Of a DNA stretch of 64,000 bases, positions 21,960 through 29,828 are shown in pieces; position 1 is the stretch's first letter; every line of letters starts with the position of its first letter. The notes under the pieces are model-generated. The model searched no databases, was not told the origin of the DNA, and was given only the letters and a program-made list of their open reading frames with translations. The position numbers and the translations under genes were made by a program. The stretch lies in assembly GCF_003432485.1 (NCBI RefSeq), contig NZ_QVNQ01000002.1, positions 248,001 to 312,000 of the forward strand. Reading direction: 5' to 3'. This DNA comes from Actinomadura spongiicola (GTDB taxonomy: Bacteria; Actinomycetota; Actinomycetes; Streptosporangiales; Streptosporangiaceae).

Positions 21960-22904
21960 TCATTCGCTGGTGTTCGCGGCGAGCCGGAGCCAGACGTCAG
22001 GGTGTTCCAGGCAGTCCGCCGTTTCGGGACGCAGGCCCGCGTACACCATGCAGTGCACAGTGGCGTTGCCGCAGGAGGCGTAGGCGGCCAGGACGTCGCG
22101 GGCGGTGGCGTCCGAGTACGGGTCGTAGCCGGGGTGCAGGTCCCATCCGATCACTCGGCCGTTCTCGACGATGCATCCCTGGTTTCCGCTCTTCGGGTTG
22201 GCGTACATGCCGTAGGCGAACGTCCCCGCCGTCACGGCGGAGATCACGCCGGGGGTCTGGGCCCGGTACGCCCACGGCTGGGCGAGGACGCACCCACCGG
22301 GGACGTCGGTGACGCCGATGATGTCCAGTTCCTCGGAGAAGGGCAGGTCGGGCCACGGTACGCGGCCGTCCACCACGATGAGCCCGTCGTCGTCCAATCG
22401 CTGTACGGCCTCGGCCGCCGTCACATTCGCCACGCATGCCAGCGAAAAGCCGTCGTAGAAGAGGTCGGAGAGCATCCGGGCCAGCTCCGGGCCCGACTCG
22501 GCCAGGGCTCGCTCCTCCTCGGTGAGCCGATGGCCTTCGGGGGCCGCGCCGAAGTCGCACGGGCCCACCTGGCCCAGCCTGCCCGGCGACCAGCCGTTCA
22601 TCATCGGCCGCCACGGGTCGGCCCCCTGCTCCAGCAGCGCCGAGACGTTGTCGGCGCGGCGGTGGTAGACGGCGTTCCACAGGGCGCTGCGGCCCTGGCA
22701 GAGGGCGTCGACGTCGTGGGCGCGGCTCGCCAGTTCGGACACGACCTCGGGCGAGCCCTGCTTCGCGGCCTCGTGCAGCGGGGTCTCGTATCCCCACAGT
22801 TCACCGACCGGATCGGCTCCGGCGTCCAGGTGCCGCCGGATCTTCTCCACGTCGGTGAAGTCCCCGTGATAGATGCCGGACCAATCCGCCTGTGCCGCCG
22901 CCAT
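21960..22904 (-). CDS. Ankyrin-repeat protein
   Basis: 314 residues from the ATG at 22904, which has GGAGG 7 bp upstream; an ATG 45 bp further upstream lacks a good site. The N-terminal 120 residues contain about three ankyrin repeats (YETPLHEAAKQGSPEVVSEL; GRSALWNAVYHRRADNVSAL). The C-terminal 180 residues are a separate domain with Trp/Tyr-rich strands that I do not recognise. It is probably cytoplasmic and protein-binding. It lies convergent with the DUF4253 gene. Confidence 0.82.
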   Translation of the reverse strand: MAAAQADWSGIYHGDFTDVEKIRRHLDAGADPVGELWGYETPLHEAAKQGSPEVVSELASRAHDVDALCQGRSALWNAVYHRRADNVSALLEQGADPWRPMMNGWSPGRLGQVGPCDFGAAPEGHRLTEEERALAESGPELARMLSDLFYDGFSLACVANVTAAEAVQRLDDDGLIVVDGRVPWPDLPFSEELDIIGVTDVPGGCVLAQPWAYRAQTPGVISAVTAGTFAYGMYANPKSGNQGCIVENGRVIGWDLHPGYDPYSDATARDVLAAYASCGNATVHCMVYAGLRPETADCLEHPDVWLRLAANTSE

Positions 22905-22973
22905 GCCCGTTCCTCCCTGGAGCCACGAACCTGATCTTGACCGTGTCATGGCGGTCGGACATTCCGGGGACCG

Positions 22974-23630
22974 TCAGCGGCGGCTCGTTCGCCGGTCGGG
23001 GGTGCTGAAGTCGAACACCGACAGGGGGTCGGCGCCGGAGAGGAGCAGCCGGATGACGATGATCGCCATGGCCTCCAGATGGCGGGCCTGGGTGAGGTCG
23101 CCGGTGTCCAGCGGTTCGGCGCCGAGATCGGTGATCAGTGTGCGGGCGGCCGGTTTGCCCTCTTCGGCCCCGGCGATGGGGACGGTGAGGGGACGGCCGT
23201 CGAGGGCGACGGGCCGCATCCGCCACACGTCCGCGTGCGCCTGGTTGAACGCCTTGACGACATGGGCGCCGGGGGACAGCCGCGCGATCTCCTCGGCCAT
23301 CGAGCGGCCGCCGGCAAAGGTGACCTGGGAGAAGTCGGCGATATCGACCGCGTTGCCGCAGTCGATCACCGTCTTGCCCGCGAGGGTGCCGTCCGGGGCG
23401 CCCGCCGCGCGGAGCGTGCCGTGCAGCCCGTCGAGGAGCACGGCGACCAGGACGGTGTCGCCGAACTCGGCGGCGTCGCGGAGCGTCCCGGCGCGGGCGC
23501 CGACCCTCCCGGCCAGGTCGGCGGTCTTGCCCAGGCCACGTCCGCCGATGAGCACATCGTGTCCGGCGCTTACCCAGCCGGGTACCAGCGCCTCGGTCAT
23601 CCTTCCGGCTCCGAGCACACCGATCCTCAT
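22974..23630 (-). CDS. NADPH-dependent F420 reductase-like protein
   Basis: 218 residues. The N-terminus MRIGVLGAGRMTEALVPGW is a Rossmann GxGxxx nucleotide site, and the rest (GGRSMAEEIARL, VVKAFNQ, IAGAEEGKPAARTLITDLG) matches the F420H2:NADP oxidoreductase (FNO) family, whose members pass hydride between NADP(H) and coenzyme F420 or act on related substrates. The start has GGGAGG upstream. The HxlR regulator gene lies 69 bp upstream on the same strand and probably controls it. Confidence 0.82.
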   Translation of the reverse strand: MRIGVLGAGRMTEALVPGWVSAGHDVLIGGRGLGKTADLAGRVGARAGTLRDAAEFGDTVLVAVLLDGLHGTLRAAGAPDGTLAGKTVIDCGNAVDIADFSQVTFAGGRSMAEEIARLSPGAHVVKAFNQAHADVWRMRPVALDGRPLTVPIAGAEEGKPAARTLITDLGAEPLDTGDLTQARHLEAMAIIVIRLLLSGADPLSVFDFSTPDRRTSRR

Positions 23631-23699
23631 CGCGTCCTCCCGTCGGTTCGAGGTCCTTTCGGCAGGACGCTAGGAGGACGTGGGGAACCCGGCGGTGCC

Positions 23700-24050
23700 C
23701 TACGGGGCGGCGGTGCGGGCGTCCAGGAGCGCGGCGGTGTTGTCCTCGGCCCAGCGGGTCAGCGCCGACACCGGTTCGAGGAGGCTGACACCCAACTCGG
23801 TGAGCCGGTATTCGGCGCCGGGCGGGGCCGTCCGCAGGACACGCCGTTCGACGAGACCGTTGTCGGTCAGGCGGCGCAACGTCTGCGTCAGCATCTTCTT
23901 GCTGATGCCGCCGATCGTGTCGCGTAGTTCGGTGTACCGGGCCGGGCCGCGGCCGAGCGCCACGATGACGACCACCGACCAGGTGTCGGAGATCAGGTCG
24001 AGCGTGGTGCGGGCGGGGCAGTCGGCGAGGAACACGTCGTGGGCGACCAC
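23700..24050 (-). CDS. HxlR-family transcriptional regulator
   Basis: 116 residues from a GTG start. The single winged helix matches HxlR: CPARTTLDLISDTWSVVVIV, YTELRDTIGGISKKMLTQTL and LVERRVLRTAPPGAEYRLTELG. It keeps Cys11 at the position used for aldehyde or electrophile sensing in several family members. It lies 69 bp upstream of the F420-type reductase on the same strand, an arrangement often seen for redox-responsive pairs. Confidence 0.88.
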   Translation of the reverse strand: MVAHDVFLADCPARTTLDLISDTWSVVVIVALGRGPARYTELRDTIGGISKKMLTQTLRRLTDNGLVERRVLRTAPPGAEYRLTELGVSLLEPVSALTRWAEDNTAALLDARTAAP

Positions 24051-24104
24051 ACCCGCAGGATACGTCGCGTCCGCGCCCTCGTCCTGACCGTGTGCGTCGC
24101 GACT

Positions 24105-25763
24105 TCAGGGGCGCGGTGGCCGTCCCAGAGCCGTCATCTGGAGGAACAGCGGGAACGCGACCCGGGGGCTGGTGTGGTGGGTGTCGGGATGCCGGGGGTC
24201 GGTGGCGGCGTCGATCAGCGGCGGGCGCTCGTTGGCGCCGTCGCGCTGGTAGGTCTCGTCCATGGTGACGCTGGTCCACCGGGCGTTCTGGAGTTGTTGG
24301 GCGCGTCCGATCCCCGGGACCGCGGGGAGGGTGACCTTGACGTCCAGGCCGCCGCCCGTCAGGTATCTCCACAGCTTGTGCGGGTGGGTCAGCGGGTCCG
24401 GTGGCACCCGGTCGGAGGAGTGGTACGTCCGGACGGCGCGGGCCTCGTTCTCGCGCGCCCACCGCAGCAGCAGGTCGAGATAGGCGGGCCAGCCGCCGGT
24501 GTCGGGGTGGAAGCCGTCCAGGTCCCACAGCTCGTGCCAGGAATTCCGCCAGCTCGACAGGGGGATCGTGCCGCCGCCCGGTGGGACGCCCCACAGGCTG
24601 GAGTCGAACGGCGAGTTCCTGGTCGACACCGTGAAGCCCGATTCGGGCATGAGCCCTTTGACCGGCGAGATGCCGGTGCTGAACCCGCCGATGGCCACCT
24701 TGCCGACCGTGGGCACCGGGCCGAAGGAGCCCGCCGCGATGGACGGCGTGTTCACGCGCAGATTCGGCCCGGCCAGCTCCAGCACGTTGGGTGGACGCGG
24801 CGGACGCAACCCGAGCCGACTCGTCCGGCACTGCCGGTGCAGGAACAAGCCGACCTCGCGAAGAGCGCGGTAGAGCCCCTCACCGCGGGTGAACGGGCCC
24901 AGGTCGCCGAAGTTGGAGATCGGCATGACCAGCACGGCGCGGCTGCGCTGCGCGATCATCGAGTAGACGAAGTAGTAGGTGTCGAGCATGTAGCGCTTGG
25001 CCAGGTCCAGGTAGGTCTGCGACGGCCCGTCCTTGGCCAGCCCGTACGGGTACGTCACCTCTGCGAAGTTCGATTTCTGGGTGTGCGGGCTGTAGAAGAC
25101 GACGTAGTCGAGCGATTCGGGCGGTTTCTCGTCCGGGAGGTTCGGCGACCACACCGCCACGACCCAGCGCGGACGGCTCGGCCGCGCCGGGTACTCCAGC
25201 CAGTAGAACCGGCCGAAGGCCGCCGGGTCCGCGTCGGCCATGTCGCTCTGGAAACGTCCCCACCCGGGTGTGCCCGGTGCCACGGGCGTGGACGGCAGTA
25301 ATTGCCTGCGCGGCACGTGCATGGCGTGTTTGTCGTTCCAGTGCCCGTCATATCCGCGTATTCCGGAGAATCGGGGGACGTCGAACAGCAGCGCGCCGCC
25401 CGGATCACGGCCCCGGGTCTTCATGAGCGCGGCGCGCTCCTCGGCGGACAGGTTCCGGGTGGGGCTGGTGTCCATCCGGCCCAGCGTCACCGCCAGCAGC
25501 ACGTCGGAGCCGCTGCGCGCCGGGGTGACCAGCGAGTTGTCCCAGTCGGACGACCCGGGCAGGCCCAGGAAGACGCAGCGTTCCGGCACGTGGTGCGCGT
25601 CGTCCACCTCCAAGCTCACCTGCTGGGCGGGATCGAGGTCGAGGCTCGCGGTGAACCGGCCCGCCGGGTCGGTGAGGCCGGTCGCGGGCCCGAGCCGCAC
25701 CCGCGCCGCTGGGAGCGGCCGTCCGTTGACGTCGCCGACCGAGACGATGTAGTTGACCGCCAT
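24105..25763 (-). CDS. Unrecognised protein with Ig-like N-terminus and possible serine-hydrolase core
   Basis: 552 residues. The first 95 look like a carboxypeptidase-regulatory/transthyretin-like beta domain (VNGRPLPAARVRLGPATGLT, then DPAGRFTASLDL). The middle contains KVAIGGFSTGI at about residues 355-365, a GxSxG nucleophile elbow with Ser362. Asp416 and His524 or His528 follow in an order that could give a Ser-Asp-His triad. No signal peptide or membrane helix is visible. I do not recognise a family. It is divergent from the 907-residue protein and shares its 131-bp promoter region, so the two probably act together. Confidence 0.7.
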   Translation of the reverse strand: MAVNYIVSVGDVNGRPLPAARVRLGPATGLTDPAGRFTASLDLDPAQQVSLEVDDAHHVPERCVFLGLPGSSDWDNSLVTPARSGSDVLLAVTLGRMDTSPTRNLSAEERAALMKTRGRDPGGALLFDVPRFSGIRGYDGHWNDKHAMHVPRRQLLPSTPVAPGTPGWGRFQSDMADADPAAFGRFYWLEYPARPSRPRWVVAVWSPNLPDEKPPESLDYVVFYSPHTQKSNFAEVTYPYGLAKDGPSQTYLDLAKRYMLDTYYFVYSMIAQRSRAVLVMPISNFGDLGPFTRGEGLYRALREVGLFLHRQCRTSRLGLRPPRPPNVLELAGPNLRVNTPSIAAGSFGPVPTVGKVAIGGFSTGISPVKGLMPESGFTVSTRNSPFDSSLWGVPPGGGTIPLSSWRNSWHELWDLDGFHPDTGGWPAYLDLLLRWARENEARAVRTYHSSDRVPPDPLTHPHKLWRYLTGGGLDVKVTLPAVPGIGRAQQLQNARWTSVTMDETYQRDGANERPPLIDAATDPRHPDTHHTSPRVAFPLFLQMTALGRPPRP

Positions 25764-25814
25764 TCCCCGAGCCTAGGCATTTCGGGAGTTCTTTCCGCTA
25801 CTTTGCGGCCACAA

Positions 25815-25835
25815 ATGGTCACTTATTGTGATCAT
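25815..25835. promoter_or_regulatory. Operator-like inverted repeat between two divergent unknown genes
   Basis: ATGGTCAC-TTATT-GTGATCAT: 8-bp arms with one mismatch, 5-bp centre. It sits 52 bp upstream of the minus-strand gene and 59 bp upstream of the plus-strand gene, in DNA clearly more AT-rich than its surroundings. Probably a regulator binding site; the regulator is not evident in the window. Confidence 0.55.
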
Positions 25836-25894
25836 GGCGGCGGCGTGCGACATTTGGCCCAGCTCGGCGAGTTCGCACCGACGAGGGGGATCTC

Positions 25895-28618
25895 ATGGCA
25901 CTGGTCGTCTCGTTCACGGGCAAGACCGCATTACCCGCACCGCACACCGGATCCGGATACCGAATCTGGTCGTACCGGGTCGAGGCCGCGCCACCCGGCG
26001 GCCTGCCCGCGAACCAGCGCATCGCGCTCGGCCTGCCCCACGACATGGACGTCCAGAACCCGGACCGGTACCCGGGCGTGCCGCAGCTCGCCGGGACCTT
26101 CCTCCGACGCGACCCGGACGCCAGCCGCCAGTACGTCGGCCGGGTCACCGGCAGCGCCGGCGGCGCGACGATCTCGTTCGTCGCCCCGGCAGGGGAGTCC
26201 ACCAGCGAGATGCTGCTGGTGAGGCTGCCGGAGGGGCAACCGCCGGTATCGCTGCCCTTCGCCGTGAACCCGGGCGGGCCGGAACTGCCCGTCCAGGTGC
26301 TGCCCGCCCCGGCGGCGCGCGTCCCGGGATCGTTCAACGGCCGTCCGGTGGCCGAGTTCGCCGGAACGCTCCCGTACGCCAGCGAAATGTTCGGCGTCTA
26401 CCAACCGCTGGCCGGCTGGTTCGGCGTGGAGAACTCGCTGCGCGCCTTCCGGAGCGGCGCCGCCCACGGCATTCCGGGGCTGCGCCGCGACCTGTTCGCC
26501 GGAGACGCCGCCCGCGAGCTGACCGACGACACCCTCGCCGAACTGGCGGCCCTGGCCGGACGCGTCGACGCCGCCGTCGCGCAGGGCGTCCTGTCTCCCG
26601 TGGGTCTGGTGAACCTTTTCCGCCAGTACTTCTTCGAGTTCGACACCTTCCTCGGCGCGCCCGCCGGTCACCTGTGGATCAGCCCGGGCGGCACGGTCGA
26701 GGTGGTGGAGACCAGCACCCGGCGCACGCTGGTGGAGAAGGCCTTCGAACAGACGGAGGAGACCTCGCGCAAGGTCGAGGAGAGCCTCACCGAGCAGGAC
26801 GACATCGCCGACGCCGTCAAGGAGGAGAACGCCAACGACACCAAACTCGGGCTCAGCGCCACCGGCGGCGTGAACGCGCCGATCTACCACGGTGAGGTCA
26901 CCGCGAGCTTCAGCGTGGGCAGCTCGGCCAAGAGGTCGTCGGAGGAGACGCACAAACAGACCCGCACGCAGAGCTCCAAGGCCACCAGCGAGATCAAACG
27001 GAACTTCAAGACCACCTTCCGCACGGTGACCGAGACGACCGACACCACCAGCCGCCGCTACGTCGTGCAGAACACCACCGACGAACTCGTCAACTACGAG
27101 CTGCGCCGCAAGATGCGCAAGGTCGGCGTGCAGCTACAGCACATCGGCGCCCGCCTGTGCTGGCAGGTCTACCTCGACCGCCCCGGCCGCATCCTCGGCC
27201 TCGGTGACCTGGTGGACGTCGTCGCCGCGCCCGACCTGACCGGCGTTCCGAAACCGGAACCCAAGGCGGTGCCGCAGGAACAGAAGATCACCTACCCGCT
27301 GTCGATCCCGTTCGTGCTGATCCAGGGCGGCGACGACGAGGCGGAGCTGACGTACAAGACCTCGCCGGACAACCGGGACCACGGGATCAACAAGAGCACC
27401 CTCGGCGACGACGACATCATCCAGTTCCGGTTCGACCTCCCACTGCCGCCCCCACCGCCCGGCTACCAGGTCGGCGGCCTCGCCTCGATCGACTTCAAGG
27501 GCGCGCAGGTGCAGTGGACCGACAAGGCGGCCGACCTGTCGATGGAGCGGAACCCGGACCCGACCAAGAACACCCTCGGGCTCCGCCTCACCCACGCCAA
27601 CTTCCAGGGACGCAAATCCCTCCCGCTCGACGCGTCCATCATCTACGTCCCCACACCCGAGGCCGTCGCGGCGGTCGAGAAGGCCAACAAGGAAGCCGCG
27701 GACGCCTACGCCAAGCAGGTCGCGCAACTCCAGGTCGAGGCGTACGGCAACGCGATCCGCACCCGGCTGAGGAAGGTCGGCTCGATGCGCCCGCGTCCGG
27801 CCGGTGACCTGCGCAGCGAGGAACGCCAGACGGTGTTCGGCAGCCTGGTCCGCCGGCTCGGCGTCGGCACCGACGAGCATCTCGGCGCCGAGATCATCCG
27901 GCAGCTCTTCGACGTGGACGAGATGCTGTACTTCGTCGCCCCCGACTTCTGGCGGCCGGGCGGCATCGTCTCCGAACCCGGCGCGGGCAGCGTCGGCCGC
28001 TACCCCGTCCCCCCGGCGCCCTGGTCCGCCGACCAGACGACACCGCTGGCCGGTGAGACGGTGGCGAGCTGGTACACCCACACCGACCGGACCAACACGC
28101 TCGACCCGCAGGGACGACCCACCCCCGAGTGGCGCCTCGACTACCTCATCACCGAGGAGACCCAGCCCGCCCCGCTGGGCAGCTCCCTGGGCTGGCTCAT
28201 CCAGATCGACGGCGACGAGCGCCGCAACCAGTTCCTGAACGCCGCATGGGCCAAGGCCATCCTGCCGATCCGCCCCGGCCACGAGGTCGCCGCCGTCGCG
28301 TGGCTCGCCGAGGTGGAAGGCCAGGCGGCCCTCGGACTTCCCTACAAGTTCCAACCCGGCGACCCACCCGAATACGAGGGCAAGAAAGTGGGGGAGGTGC
28401 TGTCCCTCCTCGCGGCCGAACTCCAACGCGCCAACACCGAGGTGGCCAACACCCTGGCCACCGAGGAGGTCTTCGAAACCGGCTTCGACCCCCTCGCAGG
28501 CGGCTTCCGCCCCGCCGAGCCCTACCAGATCTTCGACCAGTGGGTGGAGGTGCTGCCCACCGACCAGGTGGTCGCCGTAGAGGTCGAGTACGACCCCAAG
28601 ACCGGCCAACAACTCTGA
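25895..28618 (+). CDS. Large unrecognised protein with central coiled coil
   Basis: 907 residues; ATG with GAGGGGG upstream. Residues 1-170 look beta-rich. Residues 270-400 are Glu/Lys/Ser/Thr-rich helix with heptads, interrupted near 320-340 by a Gly-rich piece, and contain a Ser/Thr cluster (HKQTRTQSSKATSEIKRNFK). Residues 400-440 form a conserved-looking block (RRKMRKVGVQLQHIGARLCW). A Pro run (LPLPPPPPG) sits near 515 and a short helical segment near 590-630. The C-terminal third has many Trp and Asp residues (SSLGWLIQIDGDERRNQFLN). No signal peptide, membrane helix or enzyme motif was seen. Size and mixed architecture suggest a structural or filament-forming protein. Confidence 0.7.
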   Translation: MALVVSFTGKTALPAPHTGSGYRIWSYRVEAAPPGGLPANQRIALGLPHDMDVQNPDRYPGVPQLAGTFLRRDPDASRQYVGRVTGSAGGATISFVAPAGESTSEMLLVRLPEGQPPVSLPFAVNPGGPELPVQVLPAPAARVPGSFNGRPVAEFAGTLPYASEMFGVYQPLAGWFGVENSLRAFRSGAAHGIPGLRRDLFAGDAARELTDDTLAELAALAGRVDAAVAQGVLSPVGLVNLFRQYFFEFDTFLGAPAGHLWISPGGTVEVVETSTRRTLVEKAFEQTEETSRKVEESLTEQDDIADAVKEENANDTKLGLSATGGVNAPIYHGEVTASFSVGSSAKRSSEETHKQTRTQSSKATSEIKRNFKTTFRTVTETTDTTSRRYVVQNTTDELVNYELRRKMRKVGVQLQHIGARLCWQVYLDRPGRILGLGDLVDVVAAPDLTGVPKPEPKAVPQEQKITYPLSIPFVLIQGGDDEAELTYKTSPDNRDHGINKSTLGDDDIIQFRFDLPLPPPPPGYQVGGLASIDFKGAQVQWTDKAADLSMERNPDPTKNTLGLRLTHANFQGRKSLPLDASIIYVPTPEAVAAVEKANKEAADAYAKQVAQLQVEAYGNAIRTRLRKVGSMRPRPAGDLRSEERQTVFGSLVRRLGVGTDEHLGAEIIRQLFDVDEMLYFVAPDFWRPGGIVSEPGAGSVGRYPVPPAPWSADQTTPLAGETVASWYTHTDRTNTLDPQGRPTPEWRLDYLITEETQPAPLGSSLGWLIQIDGDERRNQFLNAAWAKAILPIRPGHEVAAVAWLAEVEGQAALGLPYKFQPGDPPEYEGKKVGEVLSLLAAELQRANTEVANTLATEEVFETGFDPLAGGFRPAEPYQIFDQWVEVLPTDQVVAVEVEYDPKTGQQL

Positions 28619-28626
28619 CGTCCCGC

Positions 28627-29040
28627 TCAGTCGAGGGGCAGCGCCCGGCGAGGAACGGGAGCCGACTGCAACACGGACGTCGTCGTCCGGGCAAACGGGG
28701 TGAAACGGTCAAGGATCGGTTCGAGTTCGTCCACCGCGCGCAGGTGAGCGATGAAGAAGAAACAGTCGTCGCCCGTGATGCGGTGGCACTCGACGATCTG
28801 CGGGATCTCATCGGCGATCTTGGGAAGGCGGCTCAGCTCCCGCGCGCACGAGCACGCTGATCGGGTAACCGAGCGCCACCGGGTCGACGGGTCGCGTGGT
28901 AACCCGTGATTACCCCGGTCTCCTCCAGGCGCTGGACGCGCTCGGCGACGGGCGGCGCGGAGAGCGCGACCCGACGCCCCAGGTCCACCAACGTCACCCG
29001 CCCGTAGCGCTGCTTCGCCGAACCGGCGACCTGATAGCAT
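28627..29040 (-). pseudogene. Broken Lrp/AsnC-family regulator gene
   Basis: Pieces of one AsnC-type regulator lie in three frames. The HTH part (LGRRVALSAPPVAERVQRLE, then ETGVITGYHA) is in one frame, the linker VDPVALGYPISVLVRA in a second, and the effector domain (IPQIVECHRITGDDCFFF, then TTTSVLQSAPVPRR) in a third. The first shift is near 28906 and the second near 28855, where about five codons usually present are missing. The first 10-15 residues and the start codon are also absent, and the toxin promoter begins where they should be. The gene cannot make a normal protein. Confidence 0.75.
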
Positions 29041-29049
29041 CTAATGAAT

Positions 29050-29065
29050 ATAGCGTCGACGCTAT
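29050..29065. promoter_or_regulatory. Perfect 16-bp palindrome over the toxin start codon
   Basis: ATAGCGTCGACGCTAT is identical to its reverse complement, and its last two bases are the first two of the toxin ATG at 29064. It lies just behind AT-rich -10-like sequence (TAGCAT at 29035, GAATAT at 29046). This is where an antitoxin HTH dimer would bind to repress its own operon. Confidence 0.65.
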
Positions 29066-29430
29066 GGCATCCAGATTCGAGCTCGAGATGGAACCCGAGG
29101 TCCGGGCTTGGTTGAGCGAGCTGTCGCTGGGCGAGTACCGGCACGTGATGTTCTATGCCGACTTACTGGCGGACAACGCGGAAACGCTGGGCGAGCCGTA
29201 CTCGCGGCACCTTGGCGAAGGCGTTCGGGAACTGCGCTTCTATCTTGGGCGGCAGGCGACGCGGATCACCTACTGGCTGGCGCCCGGTCGGCGTGTGGTG
29301 TTGCTGACGGTCTTCCGCAAGACGCGGTCTGTGGAGACGGCGGAGGTCGACCGGGCGAAGCGGGCCAGGAAGCTGTGCGAGGCGGAGCACTGCCCTGCGC
29401 TCGAGATCTACGATCGCAGTGATCAGTAGG
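29064..29430 (+). CDS. RelE/HigB-like toxin of a type II toxin-antitoxin pair
   Basis: 121 residues; TAG ends at 29429. The sequence has the phage Gp49/HigB layout: an N-terminal helix pair, YSRHLGEGVRELRFYLGRQA, ITYWLAPGRRVVLLTVFRKT and a basic C-terminal helix (DRAKRARKLCE). Family members cut mRNA on the ribosome. The chosen ATG is followed directly by the coding region, and there is no Shine-Dalgarno site; the palindrome overlaps the start, so the mRNA may be leaderless. An XRE-type antitoxin follows 16 bp later, the toxin-first order of higBA. Confidence 0.85.
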
Positions 29431-29445
29431 ACGTCGGGAGCTGGT

Positions 29446-29727
29446 ATGAGCGACGAACACTCCAGATTGGTGATCACCGATGAGGATCGCGGCAGTGAGG
29501 AGTACCAGGCGGCTCGCTATGCCTATGAGTTGGGCAAGGCGGTTCGGGAGCGGCGGCTGGAGCTCGGCCTGACGCAGGTCGAACTGGCCCGCCGGAGCGG
29601 GATGACACAGTCACAGCTGTCCCGGATGGAAGCGGGTGGAGCGGAGCCGACGATTCGGGTTCTTGATCGGTTGGCTCATGCGTTGGATGCGACGCTTGAG
29701 GTGAGCTTCGTGCCACGTGCGGCCTGA
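29446..29727 (+). CDS. XRE-family antitoxin (HigA-like)
   Basis: 93 residues from the ATG with GGGAG upstream; a GTG 27 bp earlier overlaps the toxin and is less likely. The HTH is clear: ELGLTQVELARRSGMTQSQL, then SRMEAGGAEPTIRVLDRLA. The N-terminal 25 residues are acidic and would contact the toxin. It lies 16 bp behind the toxin gene and probably binds the 16-bp palindrome at 29050-29065 to autoregulate the pair. Confidence 0.87.
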   Translation: MSDEHSRLVITDEDRGSEEYQAARYAYELGKAVRERRLELGLTQVELARRSGMTQSQLSRMEAGGAEPTIRVLDRLAHALDATLEVSFVPRAA

Positions 29728-29748
29728 ACACGGGCGGCTCCTGCGGCA

Positions 29749-29760
29749 GGTACCGGTACC
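29749..29760. promoter_or_regulatory. GGTACCGGTACC palindrome
   Basis: A perfect 12-bp palindrome between the antitoxin stop and the aldo/keto reductase start. It could be a small operator or part of a terminator. No other support. Confidence 0.3.
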
Positions 29761-29828
29761 CGCCGGAATCGGATTGGTCATTGTGGGTGTGTCGGTGCAC
29801 CGTGGAGAACGTTGAAAGGAGCCGCTTC

